Below, in pieces: positions 47,071 to 58,590 of a DNA stretch of 64,000 nucleotides. The notes beneath the pieces were generated by a model. The model did not search any database, was not told the origin of the DNA, and was given only the letters and a program-made list of their open reading frames with translations. Each line of letters opens with the position of its first letter. Within the stretch, counting starts at the first letter, position 1. Location: NCBI RefSeq assembly GCF_028554725.1, contig NC_071670.1, positions 29,692,001-29,756,000 on the forward strand. Direction: 5' to 3'. The DNA is from Zeugodacus cucurbitae. Its lineage: Eukaryota > Arthropoda > Insecta > Diptera > Tephritidae. The position numbers and the translations under genes were made by a program.

Positions 47071-47199
47071 CCTTGAATACTGTCAAAGTCTCATAAGATA
47101 TCATTAAATCGTTTTTTAGTTATTGTTCTGAAAGTGACGCTACCTCTACTATTTTTGTTTACAATGGAAAAAGTAATTTTGAGTTCAGGAAGACCTTAA

Positions 47200-47602
47200 A
47201 GGGGTCGTCCCATATGATGGCCTCAAAGAAATTGTTTTGTATAAATTCCTTTCTTAACATTTTCTAGATATGGTAGTAAAGTGATTTTTAGAAATTCGAA
47301 GTCGTTTTAAAGATACAGCAGTTAGAAGAAGCAGCTTTCCATGCATTTAGGCTTACAGATTATTTTTTTTTTTTGTTTCAGATAAGCCAATCAGCCAGAA
47401 TGGTGGAGGAAGTGCGATGCCATTTTTTTAGGCGGGGGTGTTCAGAACGCTCTAACCATGTTCTACACAATATATTTAGCTTAAAATTTAGTTTTTACTG
47501 TCGAAATATATGTTAATAAACTTAAGGCTCTATCTATTTACTGATCGTAGAAAAGAAATTCTAAAAAAACTGTAAAAAGAGGCAGTCATATGGGACGACC
47601 CC
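47200..47602. mobile_element. TTAA-flanked MITE, 403 bp
   Basis: TTAA at 47196-47199 and 47603-47606. Terminal inverted repeats: AGGGGTCGTCCCATATGA at the left and the complement TCATATGGGACGACCCC at the right. No coding capacity. The TTAA target site is that of piggyBac-type transposases, but the terminal sequence is not one I can assign. Confidence 0.75.
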
Positions 47603-49542
47603 TTAAGAGGTAGTAACGTTATAAAATATCGCACAGGTTCGTAATATTTTATTGAGAGCCTTTGGGAAAATTGTGTCATGATTAAAAAAACCCCTATTTT
47701 GAAGACCTTCAAGCTTTACACTGCGTATCTAGAATGTACAACGCATCTTTTACTAAAGATTGTATGTCAAAAAATTATGTCAAAATACGCATTATTTATG
47801 CTGCTAAGAGCTTTTCTATTCATATAGTACTACCAGGTCTGCAGTATGATACTTTGAATATTGGCAACGGTGCATATCGATAAGTGTTATACGACGTCAT
47901 CGACATAGTTCAGCGAATAAAAAGGCCCACCTTGAGCCTCAGACTTTCAGACATTCAGATGATTTGAATTCGATCGCTTAAGATGGTTAATAATTGAGCT
48001 TAATGGCGTCTGACAAGAACTATTATTGCTTACGTGCGGTCTAACGTTCGAAAAGCAACCAATAAATTTTACGTTACCTAAGCTATGTGTTCTTTAAATA
48101 TGAATACACAAAATACGGAAAGCCACTCCTTTGTAATGTAGTGGTTGACCGGTCGCAATGTTTTCGTTATGGCACACACAGTAGTTGGTATTTAAAAGCG
48201 TGTGTGTTTACCTCGGACAACAAGTAGGAAAGGTTTCATTTCGACCTTTTCTGTTGAATGGCCTTTTATAGCCTTTTTACTACTTACTATTTAATTATTA
48301 TGTCATTTAAATTTAAATATGCGTAAAAATGAAATAATAATGGCTTTTTAACACCCACAACACTGCTCAAAATACACCAAACATTTGAAGGCTTATTCAT
48401 TTAAAATTCATTAATAATGACAAGTGGAACCTGCCAGCTGCTGCTGTTTGAATGACAGCGCACACACCTTTTTTGGCATTCTCAAAGCCGTTGCCAAATT
48501 TAATTTCATAAACGCCTAACCGGCCAGCTAACTAATAGCAATTTTGAAATGCCGACAACGGTCTTTGTCAGAAGCGAGTTTATATATGTATGCAAGTAAG
48601 TGAATGGTTGGCAAGTTTCGTCCTGCTTTACATTTGGCAGTCGAAAAATGTCGGAAGTGAGTATTTTGTAAGCAACAAAGACCAGACCAAAAACGGGCAA
48701 GCACATAAATTCTCGAAAAAATATTTGCGAGTACGAGGATAGTGTGTACACAAGTACATGAACAATATATATACATACATACATATAGATGGTACTGCGG
48801 TAAATTAGTGAGCACATAAATATGGTATATAAATAGGTGCAAACAACTGCCTGGGCAAACATTTCCCCTCGTCTGCTATGCCAAACTCGTGAATGCTTTC
48901 AGATCGTATCGGCTGACAAAAATACTAATTAATAGCATAAATATTGGCGTTTCGTAAATGCTAAATGTTCTTTTTTGTTATGCGTAAATTTTTTATTTAA
49001 GAAGGTCTGGTTAAGTCGGAAATGCTGTTTATTTGCTAAATGCTTAATGATGCGCGCACAAAGCTAGTAAACCAAATGAAGTGTAGCCTTGAAACAAATG
49101 GTGTTTGAAGTAAAGCATGCAAAACAACAGTGTACACTAAACGCACCGTAAGTTAGAGCCTGCAATATAAATTTGGTTTGGGTACAGCAATTCAAACGTT
49201 TATGAAGTGGAAAATGCTGACACCGCAAATTATGCGTCTGTGTGCTTGTGTGCCAAGTAAAAGCATAGGCAATGTACAGTAAGTTATTTTTGTCCATTAC
49301 GAAAGCCAGGATATCGCTAAGTAGACGCCAGCATGAATTTCAATCAATTCAATTCGAAGACATTTTTTTACTAGATAAGACTATATTGCTATAGTATAAA
49401 CATATACTAGTACAGGTGTTGAGCTCGCAAGAAGACACTCCGGGTCCAATTTCATTATATAGGCAATGGCTCGAACTTCCATTCAACGAAACTCCAACTG
49501 AATAGAAACAACAATATTTAAGACAATAATAACAACAACAAC
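47603..49542. other. Non-coding, no gene recognised
   Basis: AT-rich to mixed. The frames at 48506-48862 overlap each other on the same strand and carry no domain. A small retrotransposon scrap is listed separately. Confidence 0.35.
47850..47940 (+). mobile_element. Scrap of the RTE-like retrotransposon
   Basis: Reads LNIGNGAYR, stop, VLYDVIDIVQRIK, matching LNIGNGEYRRRWNDELYDLY and DDIDIVQRIKKQ of the other copies, with a small deletion. Confidence 0.6.
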
Positions 49543-49849
49543 AACAAGTAAGGAAAGGCCAAGTTCGGGTGCGACCGAAGATTTTAAACTCTCGAAATTT
49601 ATTGATGTAATTTTATTAAGATAACACACAATTTGACCCATATATTCGGCATAAAGTCAAATAGAATAACGAAAGCCATCATATATAGTAGGACGGACGG
49701 ACGGAGGGACGGACATTCGACTCGTCTCGTCGCCCTGATCATTTTGATATATATATAACCCTATATCTAATTCGTATAGTTTTATGACTTACAAACAACC
49801 GTTTTGTGAACAAAACTATAATACTCTCTTAGCCTTTCCTTACTTGTTT
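49543..49849. mobile_element. Short DINE-like element bounded by the same terminus on both sides
   Basis: Left AACAAGTAAGGAAAGGCCAA with the hairpin region, then a short interior with a GGAC tract (49691-49712) and the usual opposite-end phrase 'aaccctatatctaattcgta'. It then closes with CTTAGCCTTTCCTTACTTGT, the complement of the left terminus. So about 310 bases carry two copies of the family's 3' end in inverted orientation. Confidence 0.65.
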
Positions 49850-51087
49850 TTACATTATTTTATTTATTTAATTTTAAATAATTATTATGGGCATTTTGTA
49901 ATTAATATATTCCAACAGGCCAGTACTGGTATGGTATGAAGTGAGTGGCAAAAGCAGTTTGGGAAAGAATAAATTTACCGTTATATATCGCTGAATATAA
50001 GGGATTTGTGTATTTAAGAGTTATTCCTGACTCTTTAAAAGAGAGTTCTTCACTTTCTACTGAGCCCGAACTTATTCCTCCTTAACTTGTTTTTAAGAAC
50101 GTATTTTGCAGTAATCAAGAATCAAATATATACATACATATAATACGGGTAAATAGCTTTAAAAATAGAATAAGCAGAACCAGTTGAATAAACAAATGGT
50201 TTGGTAAACTAGAGAAATTTTTAAACAAATGTACAGTTTCATGCAAATATTGATCGTGAACTGTGGATCAAACGGTGAATTAGAAGAACATGTGTACAAA
50301 TATGTCGTTTCATTTGCTAACTTGCAGAAGCAGTATATCCACAAGATGTTATTATCGACAGCTCAACTCAAGGACATTTTGGTACATTCACTTAAACGAA
50401 TACACGAATATTTGCGCTTTTGTGAATTCCACACGATTTTGTGACGCACATAATCGTATTTTTACGTATTTACGCTTCGTAGTAAAATGAAAGTAAATCT
50501 TTCAATTGCTATAAAGCTTGTCGAATTGCGGTGTGACCTTTAGCCCCTATTGTATTTGGTCTCTACAAATGCGCCACCTCCCATCCTTTTACAAGAGCTG
50601 GATTCAAGTTAAGTATTCACCTTAACGTCTCCAGTTTTCTCATGCCCCTCCAAGCTTATGCCACCCTCCGCCATTGCCATTTTGCTATTCTAGTTCGTAG
50701 AAAGCTGTACAAAAGTTCACTTACACAATGTAATACTATATTTAAATATGACTGCTTTGCCTTGATGGGCAATTGAAAGGCCAAGTGGCACAACGTTACC
50801 AAATGTTCGTATATATGAACATAAATTGTATATAGAATAGAAAAATGGGCACAAATAAATATCTATAATAAATATTTCTCGCTTATAGTCACAGGCGTTC
50901 ATAAAAATATGTCAACAATTTCATTCTTGAGAACAAAGCCTTAGCCCATATATGCCAACAAATTTGTGGAATATATTTTAATCATAAAACTACATGGATA
51001 TGGCCGAACTACTGCTATTTGTGCTGTGCTAGCCTTTGAGTTGGCGTTTTATTTGCAAATTGTTTTTAATTTTATGTATGTTACAAG
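49850..51087. other. Non-coding, no gene recognised
   Basis: AT-rich, with short random frames. Confidence 0.4.
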
Positions 51088-51285
51088 GCGAATCCTTGCA
51101 CAAATCGGTATATGTTCCAACTTATAAGGGAACAGCATTGGCTGTCTCTGGACACACAACGGAGAAACATAAGACGAATACATTGCTATCCGGGTCGCAC
51201 AATTGTCGCAGATTATCCAATGTGTCTTGTACTGCGGTGTCACATATGCTTAAATGTATAGGACTGTCTTTAACAAATACATCCG
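51088..51285 (-). pseudogene. Dead inverted copy of RhoU-like visible exon 3
   Basis: Minus strand from 51285 after a preserved acceptor (TTTTCTCAG). Reads ADVFVKDSPIHLSICDTAVQ and LRQLCDPDSNVFVLCFSVV, aligning with the live exon at 17274. Three lesions are visible: the G3 glycine is lost (DTAGQ to DTAVQ), about 42 bases are missing after the NAV codons, and an in-frame TAA follows. No neighbouring RhoU-like exons were found. The retained intron and acceptor show it arose by DNA duplication, not from mRNA. Confidence 0.85.
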
Positions 51286-51739
51286 CTGAGAAAAGTAAAT
51301 AGTAGAATTAAATATCGTTGAAAACAAATATTAACTCATGGGAGTAAAGAAATTATATAAGTTATTAAAAGTACATTTAGCAAAAGGATATTAGAAAAAC
51401 AATTCAGCTCTTTGGACTTAAGTGAAGGCGAAACAACAGGCTTAAGTTCATGGTAGTTTCGATAGTAGTACATAGTTCATGTTTTCAAAAATCAAAAAGG
51501 TAAAGGTGATTCCCATTAAGATAAATGACCCATATATAAAGAATTTCTAACATTTTTATTTTTCTTATTTACGTGACTAGCAGTGACGTAGTTTTGCTAT
51601 TTTTTACAAAACTCCTTTATTAGTATTTTGATACTTTGCCGAGGTATTTGCTCAAGTGTTTCTTCTCATGGAATTCAAATTTATATGCTAGTCTATATGC
51701 CGTGGAAAGGCTGTTCTAAGTTAAAGAGCACAATAATGG

Positions 51740-51746
51740 TATAAAT
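51740..51746 (+). promoter_or_regulatory. TATA box of the 51811 repeat gene
   Basis: TATAAAT, 65-71 bases before the ATG, placing a start of transcription near 51771 and a 5' UTR of about 40 bases. The same box and flanks are present in the inverted copy at 16555-16561. Confidence 0.6.
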
Positions 51747-51810
51747 ATCGCTGTTAATCGCAATATAAGCATATTCGAAGATTAAGTGTATAATAGAGTA
51801 GACTGAAGTC

Positions 51811-52479
51811 ATGAAAATTTTGCTATTACTAATTGTGGGGGTAGCGATCCTTAATTTCGCTTTTGGGGAGACAGGTTCCCAACCGGGGGAGACAGGTTCC
51901 CAACCGGGGGAGACAGGCTCCCAACCGGGGGAGACAGGCTCCCAACCGGGGGGCACAGGCTCCCAACCGGGGGGCACAGGCTCCCAACCGGGGGGCACAG
52001 GCTCCCAACCGGGGGGCACAGGCTCCCAACCGGGGGGCACAGGCTCCCAACCGGGGGGCACAGGCTCCCAACCGGGGGGCACAGGCTCCCAACCGGGGGG
52101 CACAGGCTCCCAACCGGGGGGCACAGGCTCCCAACCGGGGGGCACAGGTACCCAACCTGGGGGCACAGGTACACAGCCGGGGACATCACCATCGGGTTCA
52201 CCACCACCGTCTGGTTCATCCCCACCGTCTGGTTCATCCCCACCGTCTGGTTCATCCCCACCGGCTGGTTCATCCCCTCCGTCTGATGTTGCACCAGCTG
52301 CACCAGAGCCACCAGCAAATGATACCGCTAGAAGAAGACTTGTAGCAATTAGAAGACGTCAGGCTAGACAACGCGCTCAAAGAAGGAGACAACGTGCTGC
52401 TAGGAGGAGGAGACGTCAACAACGCAGAAGGAGGCAGCAACGCAGGAGATCCAACCGGGGTGGCAGAAGAAGACTCTGA
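51811..52479 (+). CDS. Secreted heptad-repeat protein with Arg-rich tail (intact copy)
   Basis: Single exon, 222 residues. MKILLLLIVGVAILNFAFG is a clear signal peptide. Then follow fifteen 7-residue units (four GETGSQP, nine GGTGSQP, two GGTGTQP) encoded by almost identical 21-base DNA repeats. After them come about five SGSSPP-type units, a short linker (DVAPAAPEPPANDTA), and a tail of about 55 residues rich in Arg and Gln (RRRQARQRAQRRRQRAARRR...). Predicted to be secreted, with a flexible Gly/Ser/Pro/Thr domain that could be O-glycosylated and a strongly cationic end. TATA box upstream, AATAAA 58 bases after the stop. Paralogue of the start-less copy at 15894-16490, whose tail and signal peptide match while the repeat unit differs. 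I cannot name the family; insect glue-, mucin- or seminal-type secretions are possible. Antisense and other-frame ORFs here are artefacts of the 21-base periodicity. Confidence 0.75.
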   Translation: MKILLLLIVGVAILNFAFGETGSQPGETGSQPGETGSQPGETGSQPGGTGSQPGGTGSQPGGTGSQPGGTGSQPGGTGSQPGGTGSQPGGTGSQPGGTGSQPGGTGSQPGGTGTQPGGTGTQPGTSPSGSPPPSGSSPPSGSSPPSGSSPPAGSSPPSDVAPAAPEPPANDTARRRLVAIRRRQARQRAQRRRQRAARRRRRQQRRRRQQRRRSNRGGRRRL

Positions 52480-52536
52480 GGCAACTAAAAAGATCCACCT
52501 GTTTCGATTGAAATTTTGTTAAATACAGCAATTCTC

Positions 52537-52542
52537 AATAAA
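52537..52542 (+). other. Poly(A) signal of the 51811 gene
   Basis: AATAAA in TCTCAATAAAAAAATATG, 58 bases after the stop codon. Confidence 0.6.
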
Positions 52543-52987
52543 AAAATATGTATACATTTGTATATATTTTTAAAGCCATTTATTTTTTTTGAGTTCGATA
52601 CATTGAATGGATTGCTCTCCTAGTTAGTATTAAATTAAATTATACCATAGGTCATATACTCATTTGTAGTATAAGGTAATTTTCGGACCGATCTCAATTA
52701 TTTTCGCCCCCAAATTACTCTATATTTAAAGTTATACATTTACTTAATTTTGCTAAAATATTCTTCTTACATATCGACCGATATATGTATGTACATACAT
52801 ACGTATATGGCCGTACGCAAAGCCAATAATCTCTGTATTATTTATATGTGGCTTAGGGGAAAAGTTGACCCGAAATTTTCTATTTTGAGCACAGAGACTT
52901 TTTTATAATGTAAAGAAGTTAGAAATTTACTGTTATTTTCTATAAAAGGTCAGTGAAAAGCACTGATGTCCACACATTTCTGTCGGG
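52543..52987. other. Non-coding
   Basis: AT-rich; a few DINE-like phrases ('tttaattttgctaaaata', 'catatcgaccgatatatg') at 52740-52810 suggest a decayed copy. Confidence 0.35.
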
Positions 52988-53081
52988 ATGCTAGAAAATA
53001 AGCGGTTCCATAGCTACTGTCGCTTAGATCAATTCAAGTATATCTTTTCGAGTCTATTACATACCCTATCCCATACAGCAG

Positions 53082-53242
53082 GGTGGACCAAAATCCCTCA
53101 TCGTTTGAAAAGAGATCTTGCTGCACACATGAAAGGATTAGCTCTATCCAGCAATAACACCGAATTGGTCAGCGTTTTAACGGAAGGACTGAAAAGTAAA
53201 GCAAAACAGCCATTACGAAATCAGTTCGGTTGTTTGTTGTGA
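53082..53242 (+). CDS. Possible terminal exon or relic frame, unrecognised
   Basis: After an acceptor-like TACAGCAG (AG at 53080-53081) a frame of 52 codons runs to a TGA. It reads WTKIPHRLKRDLAAHMKG, then NTELVSVLTEGLKSKAKQPL and RNQFGCLL. The amino-acid pattern looks protein-like compared with neighbouring AT-rich DNA, but I recognise no family. It could be a last exon of a gene starting further left, such as the one at 30257, or a transposon relic. The same frame is open upstream to 52988. Confidence 0.25.
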
Positions 53243-54614
53243 TGAGGTGTTATAAACCGTTATTTTGTATAAACGTTTAGTTCGTCTTTTTCAAAACGAT
53301 GTCCATGATTTCTCGATTTCTACCAGCAGATTAAAGAAATGTATAATCTTCTTAATAGAAAAATTTGAAAAGGTGAAAAAAGATTCTTGCTTGATTGTTT
53401 TATTTTACAACACTTCAAAAATGACTTGAAAATATACATCTGGTATTCCAATAGCACGAACAAGATGTAAATATTTGTTCATGCTAATATTTTGAGAAAA
53501 AACAAGCCCGAAACTCACATAAAATTGTTTAATACTTGTGCCACAGTCGGAAACTTAAAAACATACTCCTGTTTAATACTCCTGTATGATTTTTTTTCTG
53601 GTTACAACACATTTTGGCAGACACTTACATGCATTCTCTGACAACCGTGTCCTGAGCTTAAGTCGCATATGTTTATATTCACATGCGGGTGGCAACATGA
53701 CTACCGCTTTTAAAAATATATTCATGTGCTTTACACATAAATCCAAAGCACGTGACTTATAAAAATAAAGTGACAATTTTATGTGTACTTTGTGCATGCT
53801 AAATGACTTCATGAACTATGCTTATGATTTGTAAATATATTTATGTATGTATGTGCCATGGGTATGTATGTATATATGTACATAAATAAATATGTATTAC
53901 ATATGTATGTTTGTTTGCATGTTGCAGAGATTTTTTGAAGTAGCTTGTAAAGAAAAGTTACAAACATGAAGTGCTCAAAGCTGCCACGGCGTTGTCAAGG
54001 ACGACGGGACGTTGGTAATGATGTCGCATTGAATTGCCCTCGGGCGCATGTTAGCGCGTGTATTAGCTGGCAAGTTGTAATGCAGCCAACTTGTGTGAAT
54101 TAGCTTGCATATCGTAGGCTAAGTATGTAGGCTTTCATGATTTTTTAATAATCAAACATTTGCATATAATAAAATATACAAGCACTTACATTAATACATT
54201 ACTCAAGTAGAGGATCTAGGCATTTCAGATACGTTTCTTTGCATTACCATATATAGAAGTAAAAACCAAATTGCCTGCTATCGTAACCGAATAAAGTTAA
54301 ACAGTGGAACAGTTGTGAAAAGGGAGAATTGCGAAACATAATAAATCCTGCTCCGAATTTATTACTTCCTCCTGAATGCTGGTTTTGTGTTGTATTGATG
54401 TTGGTATTTGACACTTAATAAATTCATGCGCCAAGTTAGCTCAACTTCCACTCGTCCGTTGCTAATTTGCATGTTCAGTTAAGTGCACTTCTTGTGTCTC
54501 TTTGGTTTGCTTGTTGTCTGGCTTGGTGCATACATATATTTATTGGCGCTGGTAGAAAAGTGGAAACACAATCAAACGATTTACGCACAAATGCTTCTTT
54601 AATCTGACGGAAAG
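53243..54614. other. Non-coding, no gene recognised
   Basis: Mixed composition with short TATG tracts near 53840-53920. No exon seen. Confidence 0.4.
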
Positions 54615-55095
54615 ATATTAAGGGGTTCAAAAGTTGAAAAATAGTGTTTTTACACTTTTTTAAATATACATATCGCCAAAAAAAGAAGCTCTTGCCGTGG
54701 ACAGTATAGCTCATTATTGGATCATCATAAATCAATAAACCAAATAATTCGATAGTACCTGGGTCTAGTTAACGAACGAAGGAAAAATAATAATAAAATT
54801 TGAATTTTTGACTGATTTTTAACAAAAAAACTCACTTTTTTGGTAAAATTTTCGCCAGATGTTGGCTCGAAAAAAAGTTGTAATAAAAATATAATAAAAC
54901 AAATCGCTTCTTAACTTTTTGAGAAATCGTGTCTTACAGAATAGAATTTATAAATAAACGCGTTTAAAGTTTTCATTTGAAATGGTGGGTGGAACTTCCA
55001 AAGCGGAATTTTACTCGGAATTTTCGGAGAATATTTTAAACAAGAACTAATTAAAACCAGGACAGTTCACATGTTCGAAATGTTCATGTTTTCGA
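54615..55095. repeat. Diverged relative of the 31318 tandem-repeat family
   Basis: Shares phrases with the 357-base unit: 'aaatcgcttcttaactttt', 'agaaatcgtg', 'tggaacttccaaagcggaat', 'ggaattttcggagaatatt'. It is single copy here and much more diverged, so the unit at 31318 belongs to a dispersed repeat family. Confidence 0.5.
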
Positions 55096-55339
55096 ATTGC
55101 CAAAAAAAAAAAAGCTAATATATGTACAGTGACTCCATCGTATAATCGGACACCATTTTATGAAAGTAACTGTGCCATATAACTACATAAAGATCAACTA
55201 TATAAATTATTATTTTTATATGCATATATTTTTTTCTTTTTTGTAGTTAAACGTAGTTCAAGGTTTTATCTAACTGAGATATTAACAAAAATTTTAAAAT
55301 TCATTTTATGTGAAATAATAAAGTTAGTTTTTTTAGCTC

Positions 55340-56304
55340 AACGGCTTGCATGCACAGACGGACGGACGGTAAAAGTAAAATTTAGTTCAAAGGTTCGCAC
55401 TAGAAAGGGGCACATTTGGATGTAATTTTTTTGAGGAAGAGGGCGTGGCCACGCTCCTACTAAGGTTTTTGTACATATATCAACCAAACTTTCTCGAGTC
55501 GTTTCATTTGAGCTCTTCTCTGAGCATGGAGGATATCGGATTATAACCACGCCCACCTCCAATACAAAGGCTATGTTGAAAACTTCTAAAAACGCTTTAA
55601 TTCAGCAAGAAAAACCACCAGAAACGTTAAATTTCATTATAAAGATGGAACAGAAGAACTGCGCTCAAATTGGTAAACAAAATTTTAAATGGTCTAAAAC
55701 CATATCTTCGAAATTACTCGACCAAATTCAATATCATATATTCGGTTCATAATATCTGTGTGGCTTCCCAATGATATGCTGTGAAAATAGTTCAAATCGG
55801 TTCAACGCCATGTCTACTTGCCATATACCAGAACTTTGAAGTCGATCTGAATCGTTTACTTTACAATATATAAAGTCAGCACTAGTGAAGATATCGAAAT
55901 AGAACTTTGCAAAAATACTGTATTTAAAGAGTGGCATCGCCCTTCTAAAAATCGCCGGAATCGGTATGAGGACCTCAGTGCTTCTAACAATTGTTTTATC
56001 GAAAATATAGGTAAGTTTCTCAGATATTTTGAAGAAATTCAGTTTCTTCTAATAGTATGTCTCCGTGTCAAAAATTAGTGAAATCGGGTCATAACTTCTC
56101 CTAGCTCCCATATACCTAATATTAGGGTTTTCAAAATTTCAATGTACTATATATATATGCCGAATATGTGAGTCATTAGCCCTTCCTTACTTGTGATATA
56201 TATAACCCTATATCTAATTCGTTTAGTTTTATGACTTACAAACAACTGTCATGTGAACAAAACTATAATACTCTCTTAGCAACTTTTGTTGCGAGAGTAT
56301 AAAA
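55340..56304. mobile_element. Chimeric DINE-like element made of pieces in opposite orientation
   Basis: The left edge (GGCTTGCATGCACAGACGGA) is the GTCY-side phrase in reverse orientation. From about 55435 to 56194 the body runs forward to the tail CCCTTCCTTACTTGT. Then 56195-56304 is the opposite terminus in reverse (AACCCTATATCTAATTCG ... GTTGCGAGAGTATAAAAA). The order is inconsistent with one intact element. Confidence 0.6.
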
Positions 56305-57069
56305 AGATATTAAAATTGCTCTAAACGGATGCAAACAACGATTAAATCCTGACAAATAGTATTGTTGTATTTGGAAAACATTATTAAGAGATTATACTAG
56401 AAAACAAAAATTGAGAAGGGCAAGACCCTACTTTAAATGAGCGAGAAGAACGATCGGTGTTATGAGAAGTTAGTCTAGATTCGTTTAAAAGAGAAGAACT
56501 AATGATATCCTTATCCAATCACAGTTGGAAGTGTGTATGCTTAAATACCGTTCGCATATTTTGCATAAATATAAGTACAATCGAAGAGTAGCCAGGAAAA
56601 AATGTATAAGCCCTAAAACAAAAACTGTGGTAAGATTTGCGTAGTGAAAACACCAGATTTTTAGAATCAAGTAATTCAAGGTATAAGAAAATAAAACACT
56701 TTATAGGATAATGATTATGAGATTATTTCAGACATATCAAAGTTTTGGTTGACTCACAACTGCACAAAACTACTTGAAAAACCTACACAGAGCCCCGACT
56801 TAATTAATAAAAATTAATTCTATCCCTATATATCGAGAAGTGTGGCAAAACTTCGTTAGATCATTCTAAAAGCAAATGATTTGCAACTTAATATTAATTA
56901 ATTCTTTTTTAATGAATTGAAACGCTGTCCGATTATTCGTTCAGCTCATAATCTTTACTTTTTTAGTATTTCACATAAAATGTATAGTTATAAAATGAAA
57001 TGTGAAATTTTTGTTAATTTCTCAGTTAGATACAACCTTGAACTATGTTCAACTACAAAAAATATATAT
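56305..57069. other. Non-coding, no gene recognised
   Basis: AT-rich, no features. Confidence 0.4.
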
Positions 57070-58105
57070 AACAAGTAAGGAAAGGCTAAGTTCGGGTGCA
57101 ACCGAACATTTTATACTCTCGAACTTTATTTAAGAAATTTTATCATTTTTTTTTTTTAATTTATCACTCAATTTGACCCATATATTCGGCATAAAGTTCA
57201 ATAGAATAACAAAAATCATTATATAAGTGTATGAAGGCTGAGGTAATCGATATCACTTATTTTCACCAGCAAGGTACACTATATCCAAGACTATACGCTC
57301 ACTTAATTTTGCTAAGATATCTCACATATTAACCGATATATGCGCAATAAAGCCCACCGTATTTTTGAGCTAGGAGATGTTATGACCCGATTTTAATAAT
57401 TTTTGGAATAGAGACACACTATTAGAAGAAAAAGTTTCCTTCTGAATTAAATTAAAATATCTGAGAGATTTACCGATATTTTCAGTGAAAAATTACCTTA
57501 GCCACTGTGTTCTTCATGTTAAATATCCGGGGCCTTGAAAAGTTATAGTCCGATTTCGGCAATTTTTTCATAAGTAGTGCCATAGATCATATATAGTACA
57601 GTATTTATGTAAAGATTTATTTCGCTATTTTCATTGGTTACTTATGTATATATTATAGAGTGAAGGAATCAGATTGAGTTATATGGGAAGTAGACGTGGT
57701 TGTGAACCGATTTTGCCCATTTTCCACCCATGTTATCAGGGTGTCAAGAAAGTATTATGTACCGAATTTCATTGTAATCGGTCGAGTAGTTCTTTAGATA
57801 TTGTTTTTGACCCATAAGTGGGCGACGCCCCGCCCATTTTGTAAAAAAATCTGAGTGCAGCATCCTTCTGAAATTTCTTCTTTAAAATTTAGTGTTTCTG
57901 ACGTTTTCCGTTATTAAGTTAACGCACTATCAGTAATTTTCAACCTAACCTTTGTATGGGAGGTGGGCGTGGTTATTATCCGATTTAAACTATTTTCACA
58001 GTGTGTGGTGGAGTTCGTAAGGGAGCCAATTGCAGAAAGTTTGGTTTATATAGCTTTATTGGTTTGCGAGATATATACAAAAAATCTATTTGTGGGCGGA
58101 GCCAC
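57070..58105 (-). mobile_element. DINE-1/Helentron-like repeat, reverse orientation
   Basis: Starts with AACAAGTAAGGAAAGGCTAA, the hairpin GTTCGGGTGCAACCGAAC and TTTTATACTCTCGAAC. Runs through 'ggaggtgggcgtggttatta' (57959) to 'gtgggcggagccacga' (58092). The GTCY tract and distal terminus are missing. Confidence 0.7.
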
Positions 58106-58590
58106 GAATGTTTTAGAGCTTCCGTGCCTTGTTTAGAATAGTCAATGTACAAAAAAGTGTGTTCACGTTTCAGGGTGCTCATGATTTCGAGCGTGTGCTG
58201 TATTTAATATGATAAAAATATAGTATTTGGTTAAATTTTGAAATTCTGAAATCCATCTTACTTAGTAAGTTAATTTTAAAATATATGTATCACGCACCTA
58301 TTTTGAGGTTGTAAGAAGGCAATTTTATTAGAAAAATCTGACTTGGTGCAAACCGTTTGCATTAGCATTGCTACATGTTTGGTTATACAATGAGCCTTTG
58401 AGTAAATTATTTGAATAGTTCCTCTGCAATGTTTGTTCTTATATAAAGCTGTTTAATTTTCTCAGTGATTGCAGAGTAGTATACTCCTTATACCACGAAT
58501 ACGGGTTAGATTATACATTTATTATTAGCATATTAAAGTTTATTTCGTGTTCAATAGCCTATTTTGGTAATGGTTAAGGTAAAAATCTAA
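58106..58590. other. Non-coding
   Basis: AT-rich; no gene. Confidence 0.4.

Larger units (their letters stand above)
51088..52542. repeat. Arm B of the inverted segmental duplication
   Basis: Reverse-complement counterpart of 15853-17533, about 34 kb away. Order on the minus strand: repeat gene (antisense), its promoter, intron-like DNA (including 'ttatataatttctttact', 'gtatcaaaatactaataa'), splice acceptor, dead RhoU-like exon. Confidence 0.85.

Noticed and set aside
51693..52345. Other long frames over the 51811 gene (PPGWEPV, LGACAPR, NRGAQAP repeats)
   Set aside because: Same periodicity artefact; no signal peptide, promoter or conserved tail in those frames.
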